A stretch of 23,972 bases of DNA from contig JBBRMT010000041.1 in the NCBI GenBank assembly GCA_038230695.1, forward strand, positions 1-23,972, read 5' to 3'. The position numbers were made by a program, and so were the translations under genes. Positions within the stretch are counted from its first letter, which is position 1, and each line of letters starts with the position of its first letter. Positions 1 through 7,531 of this stretch are shown here, in pieces. The notes under the pieces were generated by a model. That model did no database searches, was not told the origin of the DNA, and was given only the letters and a program-made list of their open reading frames with translations. Source of the stretch: QHBQ01 sp038230695. GTDB taxonomy: Bacteria > Chloroflexota > Chloroflexia > QHBQ01.

Positions 1-2487
1 ATTGGCTTCGCCCTGCTGATCATGTTCGGCTTCATTGTGCTGTTCTACAGCAGTTTTCTCACCAACATGAGCGCGGTCGGCGATTTCGTCATGGGTATCA
101 CCTACTGGGGTTCGCAACAGGCAGTCGCTCGTGGCGACCAACCCTGGTATTACTTCTTTATCCAACTGGCGGTATATGACCCCATCCTTATCTTCTTTGG
201 GGTGGGCGGCGGTATCTACCTGATCATCCGCCAGGCGCAGCACAAGCTCTTCGATGTGGCGGCTGAGACTGACCCCACCCCCGATGTGCAACCTGCGCCT
301 GGCCTGCCTACCCAACATTCGGTGGTCGAACTGATGACCCCGCTGCTGGGCTACTGGGCGCTCGGCGCACTGATCGTCTACAGCATTGCGGGCGAGAAGA
401 TGCCCTGGCTGACGATGCAAATCAGCATCCCGCTGGCGATGCTCGGTGGCATGGCTCTGGGCCGAATGTTGAAGAATACCGACTGGCGGCGCTTCTGGAG
501 CGGTGGTGGGGTGTGGGCGATACTCACCATCGTGCTGATTGGCTTTGCTCTAATTGCCTTCCGCGATAGCCTGGCGGCAACATACGCCAACCCCGCTGCG
601 CCTACCGCCGCCGAGCAGTCGCAACATCTGCTGCGTAGCCTGCTCACCGCCATTGTAATCGTGGTGATGGTCGGCTTGCTGATGTTCTGGTATGGCAAGC
701 TGGGGTTGAAGCATAGCTGGCTGACCTTCGTATTTGCCATCGGCCTTGTGCTGGCAATCTATGGTATCCACTCGGCAGTCGAGCTAAACTTCTACAACGC
801 CGACAACCCCTCGGAGTTGCAGGTGTACGTGCAAACATCACCCGATGTGCCGATTGTTGCCAACCGTGTTCTGAACCTATCACGAATGGTAACTGCCTTC
901 ACCAAGCGTAACGCTGATGACCCCACTGGCGGCCACAGCCTCGATATCGCGGTAGACAATCAGGTGGAGTGGCCCTTTGACTGGTACTTCCGCGACCAGA
1001 AGGGTTCCTTCTACTTCAACGCCCAATCGCCGCTCAACAAGCCACCCAGCGTGGTGATCAGCCGCACCGAAAGCGATACCGACGGCCAGCAAGTGGTGCA
1101 GGCGGTAGAGAAGACTCTGGGCGGCAACTATATCAAGGAGAAGTTCAAGCTGCGCTGGTGGTTTCCTGAAGACCTTTACAAGAACCTCGCCACTCCGCAG
1201 AACACCGCATTCCCGATCAACCAGGTGGTCAGCAATCTAACCAATTCCAGCAACTGGCCGAACATCGGTAACTACTTCTTCTTCCGCAAGACCCAGAACC
1301 CGTTGGGCAGCACCGACTTCTATCTGTACGTCCGCGCTGACCTGGCTGCGGAGATCGGCATGGGCGGCACCACCCTGGCTGGCACGGCCAGCAACCCCTA
1401 CCAGCCCGCCCCCGGCAGCGCCAGCCCCATCACTGGCACTGGCAGCCTTACCACCACCGCCAGCACGCCAGTCGCCAGCGGCCCAGCGCACAAGATGCTG
1501 GAGATGTCTGAAGGCAAGGGCAACGGCCAGTTCGAGTCGCCTCGCGCCATGGCCGCCGCGCCCGATGGCAGCTTCTACGTGCTGGACACCGAGAATGGGC
1601 GGGTGGAACACTTCGATGCAAGTGGCACCTTCCTCGCCGCCTTTGGCCATCCCAGCGATGCCAACCAGGGCGGCAGCGGCAGCACCAACCCCAACTATAA
1701 ACCCGCCGCTGACGGCTTCCTCGGTATACTACCCTCGTCCGATGGCGGCGCGAATGGCATTGCCGTGGATAAGCAGGGCAACGTCTATGTTGCCGACACC
1801 TGGTATCATCGTATCGAGAAGTTCGACAAGGATGGCAAGTTCCTACTCAGCTTTGGGCAACCCGGCTACACTGGCGGCAAGCCTGAGCAGGCGGCCAACC
1901 CCGATAACAACAGTCGAATGTTTGGGCCGCGCGGGGTGGCCGTCTCTGACACCGGCGAAGTCTACGTTACCGACACCGGCGACAAGCGGGTTATCGTCTT
2001 CGACCAGACCGGCAAGTACGTGCGACAGTTCGGCGTTTGCAAGTCGCTGGGCAACGACGCAGCGGGCAATGCGAAGCTCGACTGCACGGGAGATGGCGCA
2101 CTCGACGAGCCGATTGGCATCGCGGTCAACAGCCAGACGGGCATCGTCTTCGTGGCCGATACCCGCAACCATCGCATCGCCGAGTTCAAGACCGACGGCA
2201 CCTGGGTTAAGAGCTTCCCGGTGGCCGACAATGGCTGGCAGACTGCCCGCTTCATGGAGCCACAACTGGCGCTCGACGCACAGGGCAACCTCTACGTTCC
2301 CGACCCTACCAGCGCCAACGCCGATGTGGTCAAGTACAGCCCCGATGGGCAGAAGCTGGGCAGCAAGTCGAAGGAGCAGGGCAGCAGCCTGGTCAACCCC
2401 ACCGGCATCGCCATTGACAGCGCAGGCAACATCTACGTAACCGACCCGGTGCAACAGGGAGTGGTCAAGTTCAGCCCCATCCAGTAG
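1..2487 (+). CDS. Agl23/TIGR03663-like membrane protein with C-terminal NHL propeller (5' truncated)
   Basis: The reading frame is open from base 1, so the gene starts upstream; 828 residues are visible. The first ~260 hold several hydrophobic helices. Family-like signatures are QPWYYFFIQLAVYD near residue 48, GEKMPWL near 131 and WPFDWYFRD near 325, as in the GT-C-related Agl23 family linked to flippase or S-layer glycosylation genes. The last membrane helix lies near 240-262, followed by a soluble domain to ~450 and a Gly/Ser/Thr/Pro-rich linker. From ~499 to the end I read six NHL blades with repeats such as GNVYVADT and GEVYVTDT, placed after the last helix and so probably outside the cytoplasm. 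The N-terminal catalytic-type loop is outside the window. The 3' end overlaps the convergent hydrolase gene by 17 bases. The fold is fairly sure; the substrate is unknown. Confidence 0.88.
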   Translation: MGFALLIMFGFIVLFYSSFLTNMSAVGDFVMGITYWGSQQAVARGDQPWYYFFIQLAVYDPILIFFGVGGGIYLIIRQAQHKLFDVAAETDPTPDVQPAPGLPTQHSVVELMTPLLGYWALGALIVYSIAGEKMPWLTMQISIPLAMLGGMALGRMLKNTDWRRFWSGGGVWAILTIVLIGFALIAFRDSLAATYANPAAPTAAEQSQHLLRSLLTAIVIVVMVGLLMFWYGKLGLKHSWLTFVFAIGLVLAIYGIHSAVELNFYNADNPSELQVYVQTSPDVPIVANRVLNLSRMVTAFTKRNADDPTGGHSLDIAVDNQVEWPFDWYFRDQKGSFYFNAQSPLNKPPSVVISRTESDTDGQQVVQAVEKTLGGNYIKEKFKLRWWFPEDLYKNLATPQNTAFPINQVVSNLTNSSNWPNIGNYFFFRKTQNPLGSTDFYLYVRADLAAEIGMGGTTLAGTASNPYQPAPGSASPITGTGSLTTTASTPVASGPAHKMLEMSEGKGNGQFESPRAMAAAPDGSFYVLDTENGRVEHFDASGTFLAAFGHPSDANQGGSGSTNPNYKPAADGFLGILPSSDGGANGIAVDKQGNVYVADTWYHRIEKFDKDGKFLLSFGQPGYTGGKPEQAANPDNNSRMFGPRGVAVSDTGEVYVTDTGDKRVIVFDQTGKYVRQFGVCKSLGNDAAGNAKLDCTGDGALDEPIGIAVNSQTGIVFVADTRNHRIAEFKTDGTWVKSFPVADNGWQTARFMEPQLALDAQGNLYVPDPTSANADVVKYSPDGQKLGSKSKEQGSSLVNPTGIAIDSAGNIYVTDPVQQGVVKFSPIQ

Positions 2488-4312
2488 GGCGGGGCTGAAG
2501 GCAGAAGTTAGAAAGTAGCATAGAATAAAGCCCGTGGCATTGCGCTACGGGCTTCGTTCTTGCATCTTGAGCGGCTAACTCAGTATATGACCGATAGACT
2601 GGCAGCATTACCGCAGACGGATGCGCCTGATCGTGGTAGACTGCCTGTCGTGCTTGCTGCATCCGAGTAGCGGCGGCGACTGGTTCGCCGGTGCCGAGGT
2701 TGCGATTGTAGCGTGGGTGTGCGCCGCTGGTTACCTGCACACGGATACTATGCCCGGCGGGGAAGCGCATCGCGGTATGGGACATATCTACCACAATGCG
2801 TAGGCTGCCGTCAGGTTGCGCTTCGCCGTCACCAGGGCGGATGCGTGTCAGTCCGTCGCATATATTGACCGAGCGACCATCAGGATAGACATCGCAAAGG
2901 CGCACGAAGAAGTCAGTATCGCCCAGGTTGGAGCGGACGTAGAGTTCCGCGCTCACCGCGCCAATCACCTCCACATCCTCAGTCAGCGGCGCAGCGGTAT
3001 AGGATAGCACGTCGGGGCGTACCTCGATGCTACGATTGTCCAGCGCCCCATTCGGCGGGTTTAGCAGCGGGCCGCCCAGCGAAGGGGTGGGGTCGGCGGG
3101 ATTGTAGCGATAAACGTCGGGCGACGAGTTGTTCTCTGGTGCTTCCGTAGCTAGCTGGCGGCTGCTATGCAGAAAGTAAAGGATCGGGTTGGCAGATGGC
3201 GGCCAGCTATCCGCTTCGCGCCATTCGTTCGCGCCCATTACGTAGTAACGCACTGCATGGGGGCGCAAGGTGGCCGGTGCGCCCTTCAGGTGGGTGGCAA
3301 ACCAGGGGATGGCCTCGCGCACGCTCTCGAATGTGGGCGACAATCCATGCGTCCACGGGCCGATAGTCAGGTAGGGATTGCGGCCTGCCGCCTTCAGGGT
3401 GCTATAGTCGCGCAGCATCTCGTCAATGAAGATGTCGTACCAGCCGCCTACCAGATGCACAGGTGCGGTTAGTTCAGGCAAAGTAGCCCGATAGTCCATC
3501 GCCCGCCAGTAGGGATCGTTAGCATCGGGGTGAGCCAGCCAATTGCGATAGTACGGCACCGGCTCGCCCAATGCTACTTCATCAGTCTCCTCAAGCGGCA
3601 AGTGGTCGAACGCCTCTGCCATCTGCGCCCCTAGAGAACGGCTTTCGCCTCGTAGCGTTGCCAGCAGCCAGCGCCCCATCTGCTTGGATCGCTCAAGCAT
3701 CGTAGTCCAGTGGAGCAAGCCATAAAGGTAGAATATGCCGTCGGGCGCGTAGGCATAGCTGTAGCCCAGCGCACTGCTAATCGAAGGCACCAGCGCCTTA
3801 AGGTAGGCAGGCGCATCCGGTGTGACCGCCCACTGGGTGTAACCATTGTAGCTCTCGCCCCACAACCCCAGCGCCCCGTTGAACCAGGGCTGGCGTTGCA
3901 CCCAATCGAGCGTGGCCCGCCCATCGGCGCTTTCGTTCTCGAATGGCGCGAACTCACCCTCCGACTCGCCGCGCCCACGTACATCCTGCATCACCACATG
4001 GTAGCCGCGCTCGGCGAAGAGGCGGGCGCAGAAGGCAGCGAACAGCCCACTCGAACTGAGGCTGGTGTTGCGTCCGTAGGGGGTGCGTCGTAGGATGGTG
4101 GGGAACTCGCCTACCGCCTGCGGGTAATAGTGGTCGGCAACCAGGGTAACGCCGTCGGGCATAGCGGTGATCAGCCCCTGCTCCACCCCTACTGCGTAGC
4201 GCGGCGGTGGTAGGCGCAAGGCGCGGGCCAGCAAATGTCGCCGCCTTTGCCAAGCGACCAATCCCAATGTGCCGCCAAGCAACAAAACTGCGGCAGCCTT
4301 CTTACCCTGCAT
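2471..4312 (-). CDS. CocE/NonD-type S15 alpha/beta hydrolase, membrane anchored
   Basis: 613 residues. An N-terminal hydrophobic segment (residues ~6-21) followed by RRR suggests a signal anchor. The alpha/beta hydrolase core has the S15 nucleophile motif GESYNG (Ser154), an acid in GGWYDIF (Asp293) and a His in GPWTHG (His322), matching the catalytic triad of X-Pro dipeptidyl-peptidase and cocaine-esterase relatives. A C-terminal jelly-roll region follows (VSAELYVRSNLGDTDFFVRL). The family cleaves esters, amides or N-terminal Xaa-Pro dipeptides; the substrate here is not predictable. The ATG at 4312 has GGGAGG six bases upstream. The family normally ends near the motif MLPVYRS; here about 35 more residues run through a terminator-like hairpin into the convergent gene, so the end may be altered by a frameshift. 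It probably shares a transcript with the PP2C gene 49 bases upstream. Confidence 0.9.
   Translation of the reverse strand: MQGKKAAAVLLLGGTLGLVAWQRRRHLLARALRLPPPRYAVGVEQGLITAMPDGVTLVADHYYPQAVGEFPTILRRTPYGRNTSLSSSGLFAAFCARLFAERGYHVVMQDVRGRGESEGEFAPFENESADGRATLDWVQRQPWFNGALGLWGESYNGYTQWAVTPDAPAYLKALVPSISSALGYSYAYAPDGIFYLYGLLHWTTMLERSKQMGRWLLATLRGESRSLGAQMAEAFDHLPLEETDEVALGEPVPYYRNWLAHPDANDPYWRAMDYRATLPELTAPVHLVGGWYDIFIDEMLRDYSTLKAAGRNPYLTIGPWTHGLSPTFESVREAIPWFATHLKGAPATLRPHAVRYYVMGANEWREADSWPPSANPILYFLHSSRQLATEAPENNSSPDVYRYNPADPTPSLGGPLLNPPNGALDNRSIEVRPDVLSYTAAPLTEDVEVIGAVSAELYVRSNLGDTDFFVRLCDVYPDGRSVNICDGLTRIRPGDGEAQPDGSLRIVVDMSHTAMRFPAGHSIRVQVTSGAHPRYNRNLGTGEPVAAATRMQQARQAVYHDQAHPSAVMLPVYRSYTELAAQDARTKPVAQCHGLYSMLLSNFCLQPRPTGWG
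2500..2513 (+). repeat. Degenerate heptamer tandem repeat, copy A
   Basis: GGCAGAA and GTTAGAA are adjacent, followed by the degenerate units AGTAGCA and TAGAATA. They fit the NNTAGAA-type 7-bp repeats also seen at 4330-4357, 7835-7862 and 23349-23362. This copy lies just after the stop of the Agl23-like gene. Confidence 0.5.
2528..2554. terminator. Terminator-like hairpin between convergent genes
   Basis: Arms at 2528-2538 and 2544-2554 pair over 11 bp with one G-T pair and a 5-base loop. On the plus strand a moderately T-rich stretch follows, suiting the end of the Agl23-like gene. On the minus strand TTTATTCT follows, so it could work both ways, but it then lies inside the last codons of the hydrolase frame. 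Confidence 0.6.
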
Positions 4313-4329
4313 AACGTGCCTCCCTATGA

Positions 4330-4357
4330 ATGTAGAATGTAGAGTGTAGAATGTAGA
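4330..4357 (+). repeat. Heptamer tandem repeat ATGTAGA, four copies
   Basis: ATGTAGA, ATGTAGA, GTGTAGA and ATGTAGA stand in perfect 7-base phase. The array fills much of the gap between the PP2C stop (4362) and the hydrolase start (4312). It is the clearest of four heptamer loci in the window. Confidence 0.85.
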
Positions 4358-4361
4358 AGAA

Positions 4362-5162
4362 TCATTGCCTTTGTTCCGTACATTGAATAATCGCTACGCT
4401 GCGGTCGTCGTCGGAGCCAGCTTCGTAGCTGATCAGGTCGTGTAGGGCAGAGGTGGCTGCTTCACCCTGTGCGATGCGATCTAGTTCACGCAGGAAGCCG
4501 CCTAGCTTGTCGGTATAGGGGGGATAATCGTTGGCGATGCCATCACTGGCGAGGATGAAGAGGCGCGGCGGCGACTCCCAGGTGTTGTACACTGAGACGC
4601 AGGTGCGCCAGTAGTCGGAGTCGGTGCTGGTAAGGTGGCGGATGGGGTTGCTGATGGGGCAAAGCTGGGCGTGGCGACCATCGGTGATCAGTGTGGCCAC
4701 CAGGCCATCACCGACGCAGACCGCGCCTACCAGGTTGCTGGCGGCATGATGAGCCAGCAACAGCAGGGTGGTATCCAGGTTACGCACATTGAGATTGCGG
4801 CGTTCAGCCTCGCGGTTCAGCGCGGCTCTGGCGGCAGTGCAGGCTCGCACAAGTGTGGTGGGCAGCCAGTCGAAGGCAGCAGCCGGCTCAGGTTGCTCCC
4901 ACAGGGCAATTACCAGTTCACTCATTGCAGCGGTCACCGCGATGTTACTACCTTGCTGCGGCAGCATCACCGGGCTGGCTCCGTCCGCCAACGCCAGCAG
5001 ATTCCAACCAGCGGCGCAGGCTAGCTGGAAGCTATCTTCGCGCTGGCCCTGCTTCGCGGCGTGCGCCCGCCCCCGCACACTGGCGGCTAGCATCTGCCAG
5101 TCGCCCAGTCCGCTCAAGCTGGCAACCGCCGTATCAGGCATAAGTTTGGCTGGCTCTGTCAC
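4362..5162 (-). CDS. PP2C-type Ser/Thr protein phosphatase domain protein
   Basis: 266 residues with the metal-binding landmarks of the PP2C_2 family: ADGA near residue 60, a GSNIAV helix start, GDG near 151, SDG near 206 and DDRS near 252. The family dephosphorylates Ser/Thr phosphoproteins with Mn or Mg and often opposes Hanks-type kinases; no kinase is in the window. There is no membrane segment, so it is probably cytoplasmic. Start choice: the frame can be read back to a TTG at 5198, but that TTG is the first base triplet of a strong -35 box (TTGACG, 18-base spacer, TACAAT). Transcription would begin near 5162, exactly at an in-frame GTG, so I call a leaderless GTG start. An ATG at 5141 is the alternative. 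The hydrolase gene follows after 49 bases and is probably co-transcribed. Confidence 0.87.
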   Translation of the reverse strand: MTEPAKLMPDTAVASLSGLGDWQMLAASVRGRAHAAKQGQREDSFQLACAAGWNLLALADGASPVMLPQQGSNIAVTAAMSELVIALWEQPEPAAAFDWLPTTLVRACTAARAALNREAERRNLNVRNLDTTLLLLAHHAASNLVGAVCVGDGLVATLITDGRHAQLCPISNPIRHLTSTDSDYWRTCVSVYNTWESPPRLFILASDGIANDYPPYTDKLGGFLRELDRIAQGEAATSALHDLISYEAGSDDDRSVAIIQCTEQRQ

Positions 5163-5168
5163 TCCTGA

Positions 5169-5198
5169 ATTGTACTGGTAAGCGTGGGGCTTCGTCAA
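5169..5198 (-). promoter_or_regulatory. Promoter of the PP2C gene (leaderless)
   Basis: On the minus strand, TTGACG (5193-5198, five of six consensus bases) and TACAAT (5169-5174, five of six) are separated by 18 bases. The -10 box is followed by six bases and then an in-frame GTG at 5162, the expected transcription start. Confidence 0.72.
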
Positions 5199-5306
5199 GC
5201 CGTGGCAGACGATATGCCTTGCATAGCAAACAAGCCAGCTAGTATGCCTGGCGGGGCATAGGAGCTGACCTGTCTGTAGAGGAAGAGGAGAGGAGAGAGT
5301 GGTGTC
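5199..5306. other. Gap between PP2C and the 74-residue gene
   Basis: The minus strand holds a pyrimidine-rich run (about 5278-5300) after the small gene, then a TATGCC/GGCATA inverted repeat around 5243-5260 and a weaker GCCAG/CTGGC pair followed by TTGTTTG. These could end the small transcript, but no strong T-tract terminator is present. No further gene is seen. Confidence 0.35.
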
Positions 5307-5531
5307 TTAGTTAGCGCCAGTCCAGCGTGGGCCGCGACGTAGTCGAGTTAGGCGTACTGGAAGGCTGCTGGCGACGTTGCTGGTTTGGTTGTGGCTGGCC
5401 GCACTTGCTGGTTGGTCGGCGAAAATCGTCTCGCTGGGGCGGCCTGCGTATGTGCGGCGGAAGTTGTCGTAGAAGGTGGGTGCTTCACTGGCCGCTTTAT
5501 AGTTTAGTAGTTGGTTTAGCATCTTGCCCAT
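5307..5531 (-). CDS. Small protein of unknown function, 74 residues
   Basis: I do not recognise the family. The protein begins MGKMLNQLLNYKAASEAPTF, has an Arg-rich C-terminus (RLTRLRRGPRW), no Cys and no membrane segment. It is supported as a real gene by an AGGAG site eight bases before the ATG and by an extended -10 element (TGGTATTAT on the minus strand at 5592-5600) about 60 bases upstream. A perfect palindrome lies farther upstream. The gene is isolated, with a GlsB terminator upstream of its promoter, so it is probably its own transcription unit. Codon statistics cannot be judged in so short a frame. Confidence 0.6.
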   Translation of the reverse strand: MGKMLNQLLNYKAASEAPTFYDNFRRTYAGRPSETIFADQPASAASHNQTSNVASSLPVRLTRLRRGPRWTGAN

Positions 5532-5591
5532 GATTTCTGCTCCTGGCGCTCGCCTTTTGCTTGCGCGTTGTTTTGTCTTTCGTACAATGCA

Positions 5592-5600
5592 ATAATACCA
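5592..5600 (-). promoter_or_regulatory. Extended -10 promoter of the 74-residue gene
   Basis: The minus strand reads TGGTATTAT, a TGn extended -10 with a near-consensus hexamer at 5592-5597. No good -35 is visible at 16-18 bases. The predicted transcription start is near 5585, giving a ~54-base leader with AGGAG before the ATG at 5531. Confidence 0.55.
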
Positions 5601-5627
5601 GCTTTGCGCCCCGACAAGTATTAAATG

Positions 5628-5648
5628 CTTTACACATGGTGTGTAAAG
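5628..5648. promoter_or_regulatory. Palindromic operator candidate CTTTACAC-n5-GTGTAAAG
   Basis: The 8-base arms at 5628-5635 and 5641-5648 are perfect inverted repeats around ATGGT. Its centre is about 53 bases upstream of the predicted start of the 74-residue gene, suiting a dimeric regulator. The arm sequence GTGTAAAG recurs at 7808-7815 in the leader of the zinc-finger gene. The regulator is unknown. Confidence 0.5.
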
Positions 5649-5674
5649 TTGTTTACATTAGACACGAATTGGCA

Positions 5675-5707
5675 TTAAAAAACAGGGACGTTGGCGGCAC
5701 GTCCCTG
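5675..5707 (-). terminator. Rho-independent terminator of the GlsB-type gene
   Basis: The minus strand has a perfect 9-bp stem, CAGGGACGT with ACGTCCCTG (plus-strand arms 5683-5691 and 5699-5707), a 7-base loop, and then six T residues (A run at 5677-5682 on the plus strand). It lies 28 bases past the stop at 5735. Confidence 0.9.
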
Positions 5708-5734
5708 CGGTTATTTGCTGCACCCCATGATTCG

Positions 5735-6040
5735 CTAGTAGCGGCGGGGGCGATTCTTGCTGGTGCCAAACATCAAGTCGGCGACGAACAGCACGATGGC
5801 CGCGCCGATGGTGGCAACGATCAGGCTACCAATCCAGCCCAGGTTCTGGCTTACTCCCAGTTGGGCGAAGATCCAGCCGCCCACGTATGCGCCAACGATG
5901 CCGAGGACGATGTTGCCGAGGCAGCCGAAGCCGCGCCCGCGCTGCATATTGCCCGCGATCAGCCCCGCCAACGCGCCGATGATGATCCAACCCAGCAGGT
6001 CGAGGTTGAAGTGAATGCTGCCGATGTCCAGACTTCCCAT
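5735..6040 (-). CDS. GlsB/YeaQ/YmgE-family small membrane protein
   Basis: 101 residues with three hydrophobic segments typical of the transglycosylase-associated protein family: GWIIIGALAGLIAG (near residue 17), GNIVLGIVGAYVGGWIF (near 42) and GSLIVATIGAAIVLFVADL (near 70). The family is a general-stress-associated inner-membrane protein of uncertain biochemical role; the transglycosylase name is historical. A start four codons earlier (6052) exists, but that region supplies GGAGG five bases before the ATG at 6040, so 6040 is preferred. It follows the DUF4388 gene by 38 bases without an obvious promoter, so it may be the last gene of that transcript, which ends at the strong terminator near 5690. 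Confidence 0.92.
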   Translation of the reverse strand: MGSLDIGSIHFNLDLLGWIIIGALAGLIAGNMQRGRGFGCLGNIVLGIVGAYVGGWIFAQLGVSQNLGWIGSLIVATIGAAIVLFVADLMFGTSKNRPRRY

Positions 6041-6078
6041 TTTACCCTCCATTCAATCCAGATTTTCTCTCTGCCGAT

Positions 6079-6753
6079 TTAGACCGTTGGGTGGGGCAAA
6101 ATGTTGCATAACACTAGCACCTGGCTCTCCACCCAGCCTTCTTCCAGCGGGGGGAGCAGTTGACAGAGACCGATCTGCAACAGTTCGACGCAGGCGCTCA
6201 TCACATCGAGGGCGGGGTGGTCGAGATCGAGGGCAAGCTCGGCGATGGTGAGCGGGCCATTGACCACGCGGGTCAGCACGCTCCACTGGTAGGGCTTGAT
6301 CACCACATCGCCGAGGGGAGCCTGGCAGACGACGATGCGATGGCCGAGGCTGGGGATGGCGTGCAGCACGTCGCGCCAGCGGTCGAGCCACAATGCAGCC
6401 CGCACCTGGATGACTGGCAAACTGACGCTGATGCTGCGGGCTTCGATTGGCGCGACCATAAACTGAAACTCACCTTCACTCCAGCTCATCGCCTCGAACA
6501 GTGCGTACAATCCTCGGCTCACGCCCAGGCGGGCATCCACTACTTCGCCTTGCTCCACCCATACCTGGGCGAGAAATCCGCGATTACGCACGGTGAGCAA
6601 GCCGCCTTGTCGCTGCATATTCAGCAGCGATAGCAACGCACCCAGCGAAAATGCGCTAAGGCTGCCGCGTAGCAGCGGGTTGGCTTCAAAGCCGCTGGCA
6701 AGTTGGTTGGCATCAAGTGGTAGCGTAGTCAGGTTGCTATTGTAGGTATCCAT
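6079..6753 (-). CDS. DUF4388 (PATAN-like) domain protein, paralogue 2
   Basis: 224 residues. The N-terminal half has the DUF4388 pattern: RGSLSAFSLGALLSLLNMQRQGGLLTV-type helix and strand, then a GEVVDARLG strand near residue 70. The C-terminal half reads as a winged-helix-like region (YQWSVLTRVVNGPLTIAELA). The family is usually a cytoplasmic signalling or adaptor domain, often near receiver and GTPase modules; its molecular role is not established. It is a tandem paralogue of the 6847-7494 gene, with LPxxQVRAALWLDRWR and the GDVxIKPYQW region shared. A start six codons upstream (6771) would include the -10 box TATAAT (6761-6766), so the ATG at 6753, seven bases after that box, is preferred and would be leaderless. 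Confidence 0.87.
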   Translation of the reverse strand: MDTYNSNLTTLPLDANQLASGFEANPLLRGSLSAFSLGALLSLLNMQRQGGLLTVRNRGFLAQVWVEQGEVVDARLGVSRGLYALFEAMSWSEGEFQFMVAPIEARSISVSLPVIQVRAALWLDRWRDVLHAIPSLGHRIVVCQAPLGDVVIKPYQWSVLTRVVNGPLTIAELALDLDHPALDVMSACVELLQIGLCQLLPPLEEGWVESQVLVLCNILPHPTV

Positions 6754-6760
6754 ACCACAA

Positions 6761-6766
6761 ATTATA
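6761..6766 (-). promoter_or_regulatory. -10 box TATAAT of DUF4388 paralogue 2
   Basis: A perfect TATAAT on the minus strand lies seven bases before the ATG at 6753. There is no canonical -35; instead the motif AAAGTACC about 32 bases upstream is shared with the other DUF4388 gene. Confidence 0.62.
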
Positions 6767-6790
6767 CCCACCCTGCGGCCAAATTACACT

Positions 6791-6834
6791 GGTACTTTCT
6801 TGCTATTTTGCAAGTTACCAATGGTACTACTTGC
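6791..6834 (-). repeat. Duplicated upstream segment, copy 2
   Basis: Shares ordered blocks GGTACTTT, GCTAT, CCAAT and CTACTT (plus-strand reading) with 7532-7576. Each copy sits just upstream of the -10 box of one DUF4388 gene, so the duplicated unit seems to include control DNA. Confidence 0.6.
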
Positions 6835-6846
6835 TAACCCGCAAGG

Positions 6847-7494
6847 CTACTCCCCCACCAACGCCGCACTTTCGCTCCAGCCATCATCCAGCGGGGGCAA
6901 GGCTTCGCACAGGCCGAGTTCGATTAGTTCGACGCAGATGCGGGTAATTGCCAGGGGATCCTCATTCAGCGCGTGGGCGATGTCGGCAACGGTCATTGGC
7001 CCACCGACCACGCGGGTCAGCACTCCCCACTGATAGGGCTTGATGATCACGTCGCCGCGTGGCGAATTATGCACCGTGATGAGGCAGCCGAGGCTGGGAA
7101 TAATCCCAAGCACGCTGCGCCAGCGGTCGAGCCAGAGTGCGGCCCGCACCTGCAATATCGGCAGGCTCAATGTGATGGTGCGTTCGGCGGGAGCGTTGAT
7201 AGTGAAGTTGAAAATACCCTCACCCCAGCTCATCATTTGGAACAACGCGGGCAGCCCGTGGATACGACCCAGGCTGGCATCCACAACCTCGCCCGCCTCC
7301 ACCGTCGCATAGGCGACGAAGCCGCGGTTACGCAATGTAAGCTGGCCGGTTTGCTTCTGGATGTTGAGCAGGGAGAGCAAGGCGGAGAGGTTGAAGGCGT
7401 GCAGGTTGCCCGCCAGCAGCGTTCGACCAGTTGCAGGGATTGCAGCGGAAGTCAGGCTATGAGGCGGAGGTGAACCTTCATCGTTGCTTTGCAT
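6847..7494 (-). CDS. DUF4388 (PATAN-like) domain protein, paralogue 1
   Basis: 215 residues with the same architecture as the gene just downstream: a DUF4388-type N-terminal half (AFNLSALLSLLNIQKQTGQLTLRN region starting near residue 33, GEVVDASLG near 72) and a C-terminal winged-helix-like half (KPYQWGVLTRVVGGPMTVADIA). A Pro/Ser-rich stretch of about 20 residues precedes the domain. No membrane segment or catalytic motif is seen. The ATG at 7494 is preceded by TATAAT only six bases away and lacks a Shine-Dalgarno site, so a leaderless transcript is likely. It lies 77 bases after the zinc-finger gene and 75 bases before paralogue 2, each gap holding a promoter. Tandem duplication is supported by the similar flanking DNA. 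Confidence 0.9.
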   Translation of the reverse strand: MQSNDEGSPPPHSLTSAAIPATGRTLLAGNLHAFNLSALLSLLNIQKQTGQLTLRNRGFVAYATVEAGEVVDASLGRIHGLPALFQMMSWGEGIFNFTINAPAERTITLSLPILQVRAALWLDRWRSVLGIIPSLGCLITVHNSPRGDVIIKPYQWGVLTRVVGGPMTVADIAHALNEDPLAITRICVELIELGLCEALPPLDDGWSESAALVGE

Positions 7495-7500
7495 AACTAC

Positions 7501-7511
7501 ATTATATACCA
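7501..7511 (-). promoter_or_regulatory. Extended -10 of DUF4388 paralogue 1
   Basis: The minus strand reads TGGTATATAAT, ending six bases before the ATG at 7494. Either TATATA with the TGn extension or the overlapping TATAAT would start transcription at or within 1-2 bases of the ATG. No consensus -35 is present. Confidence 0.62.
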
Positions 7512-7531
7512 GCCTGAGATAGTAGAACAGC

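Noticed and set aside
1565..2440. 291-codon plus-strand frame inside the Agl23-like gene
   Set aside because: Ser/Arg/Thr-rich translation without domains, fully inside the NHL coding frame; a high-GC shadow.
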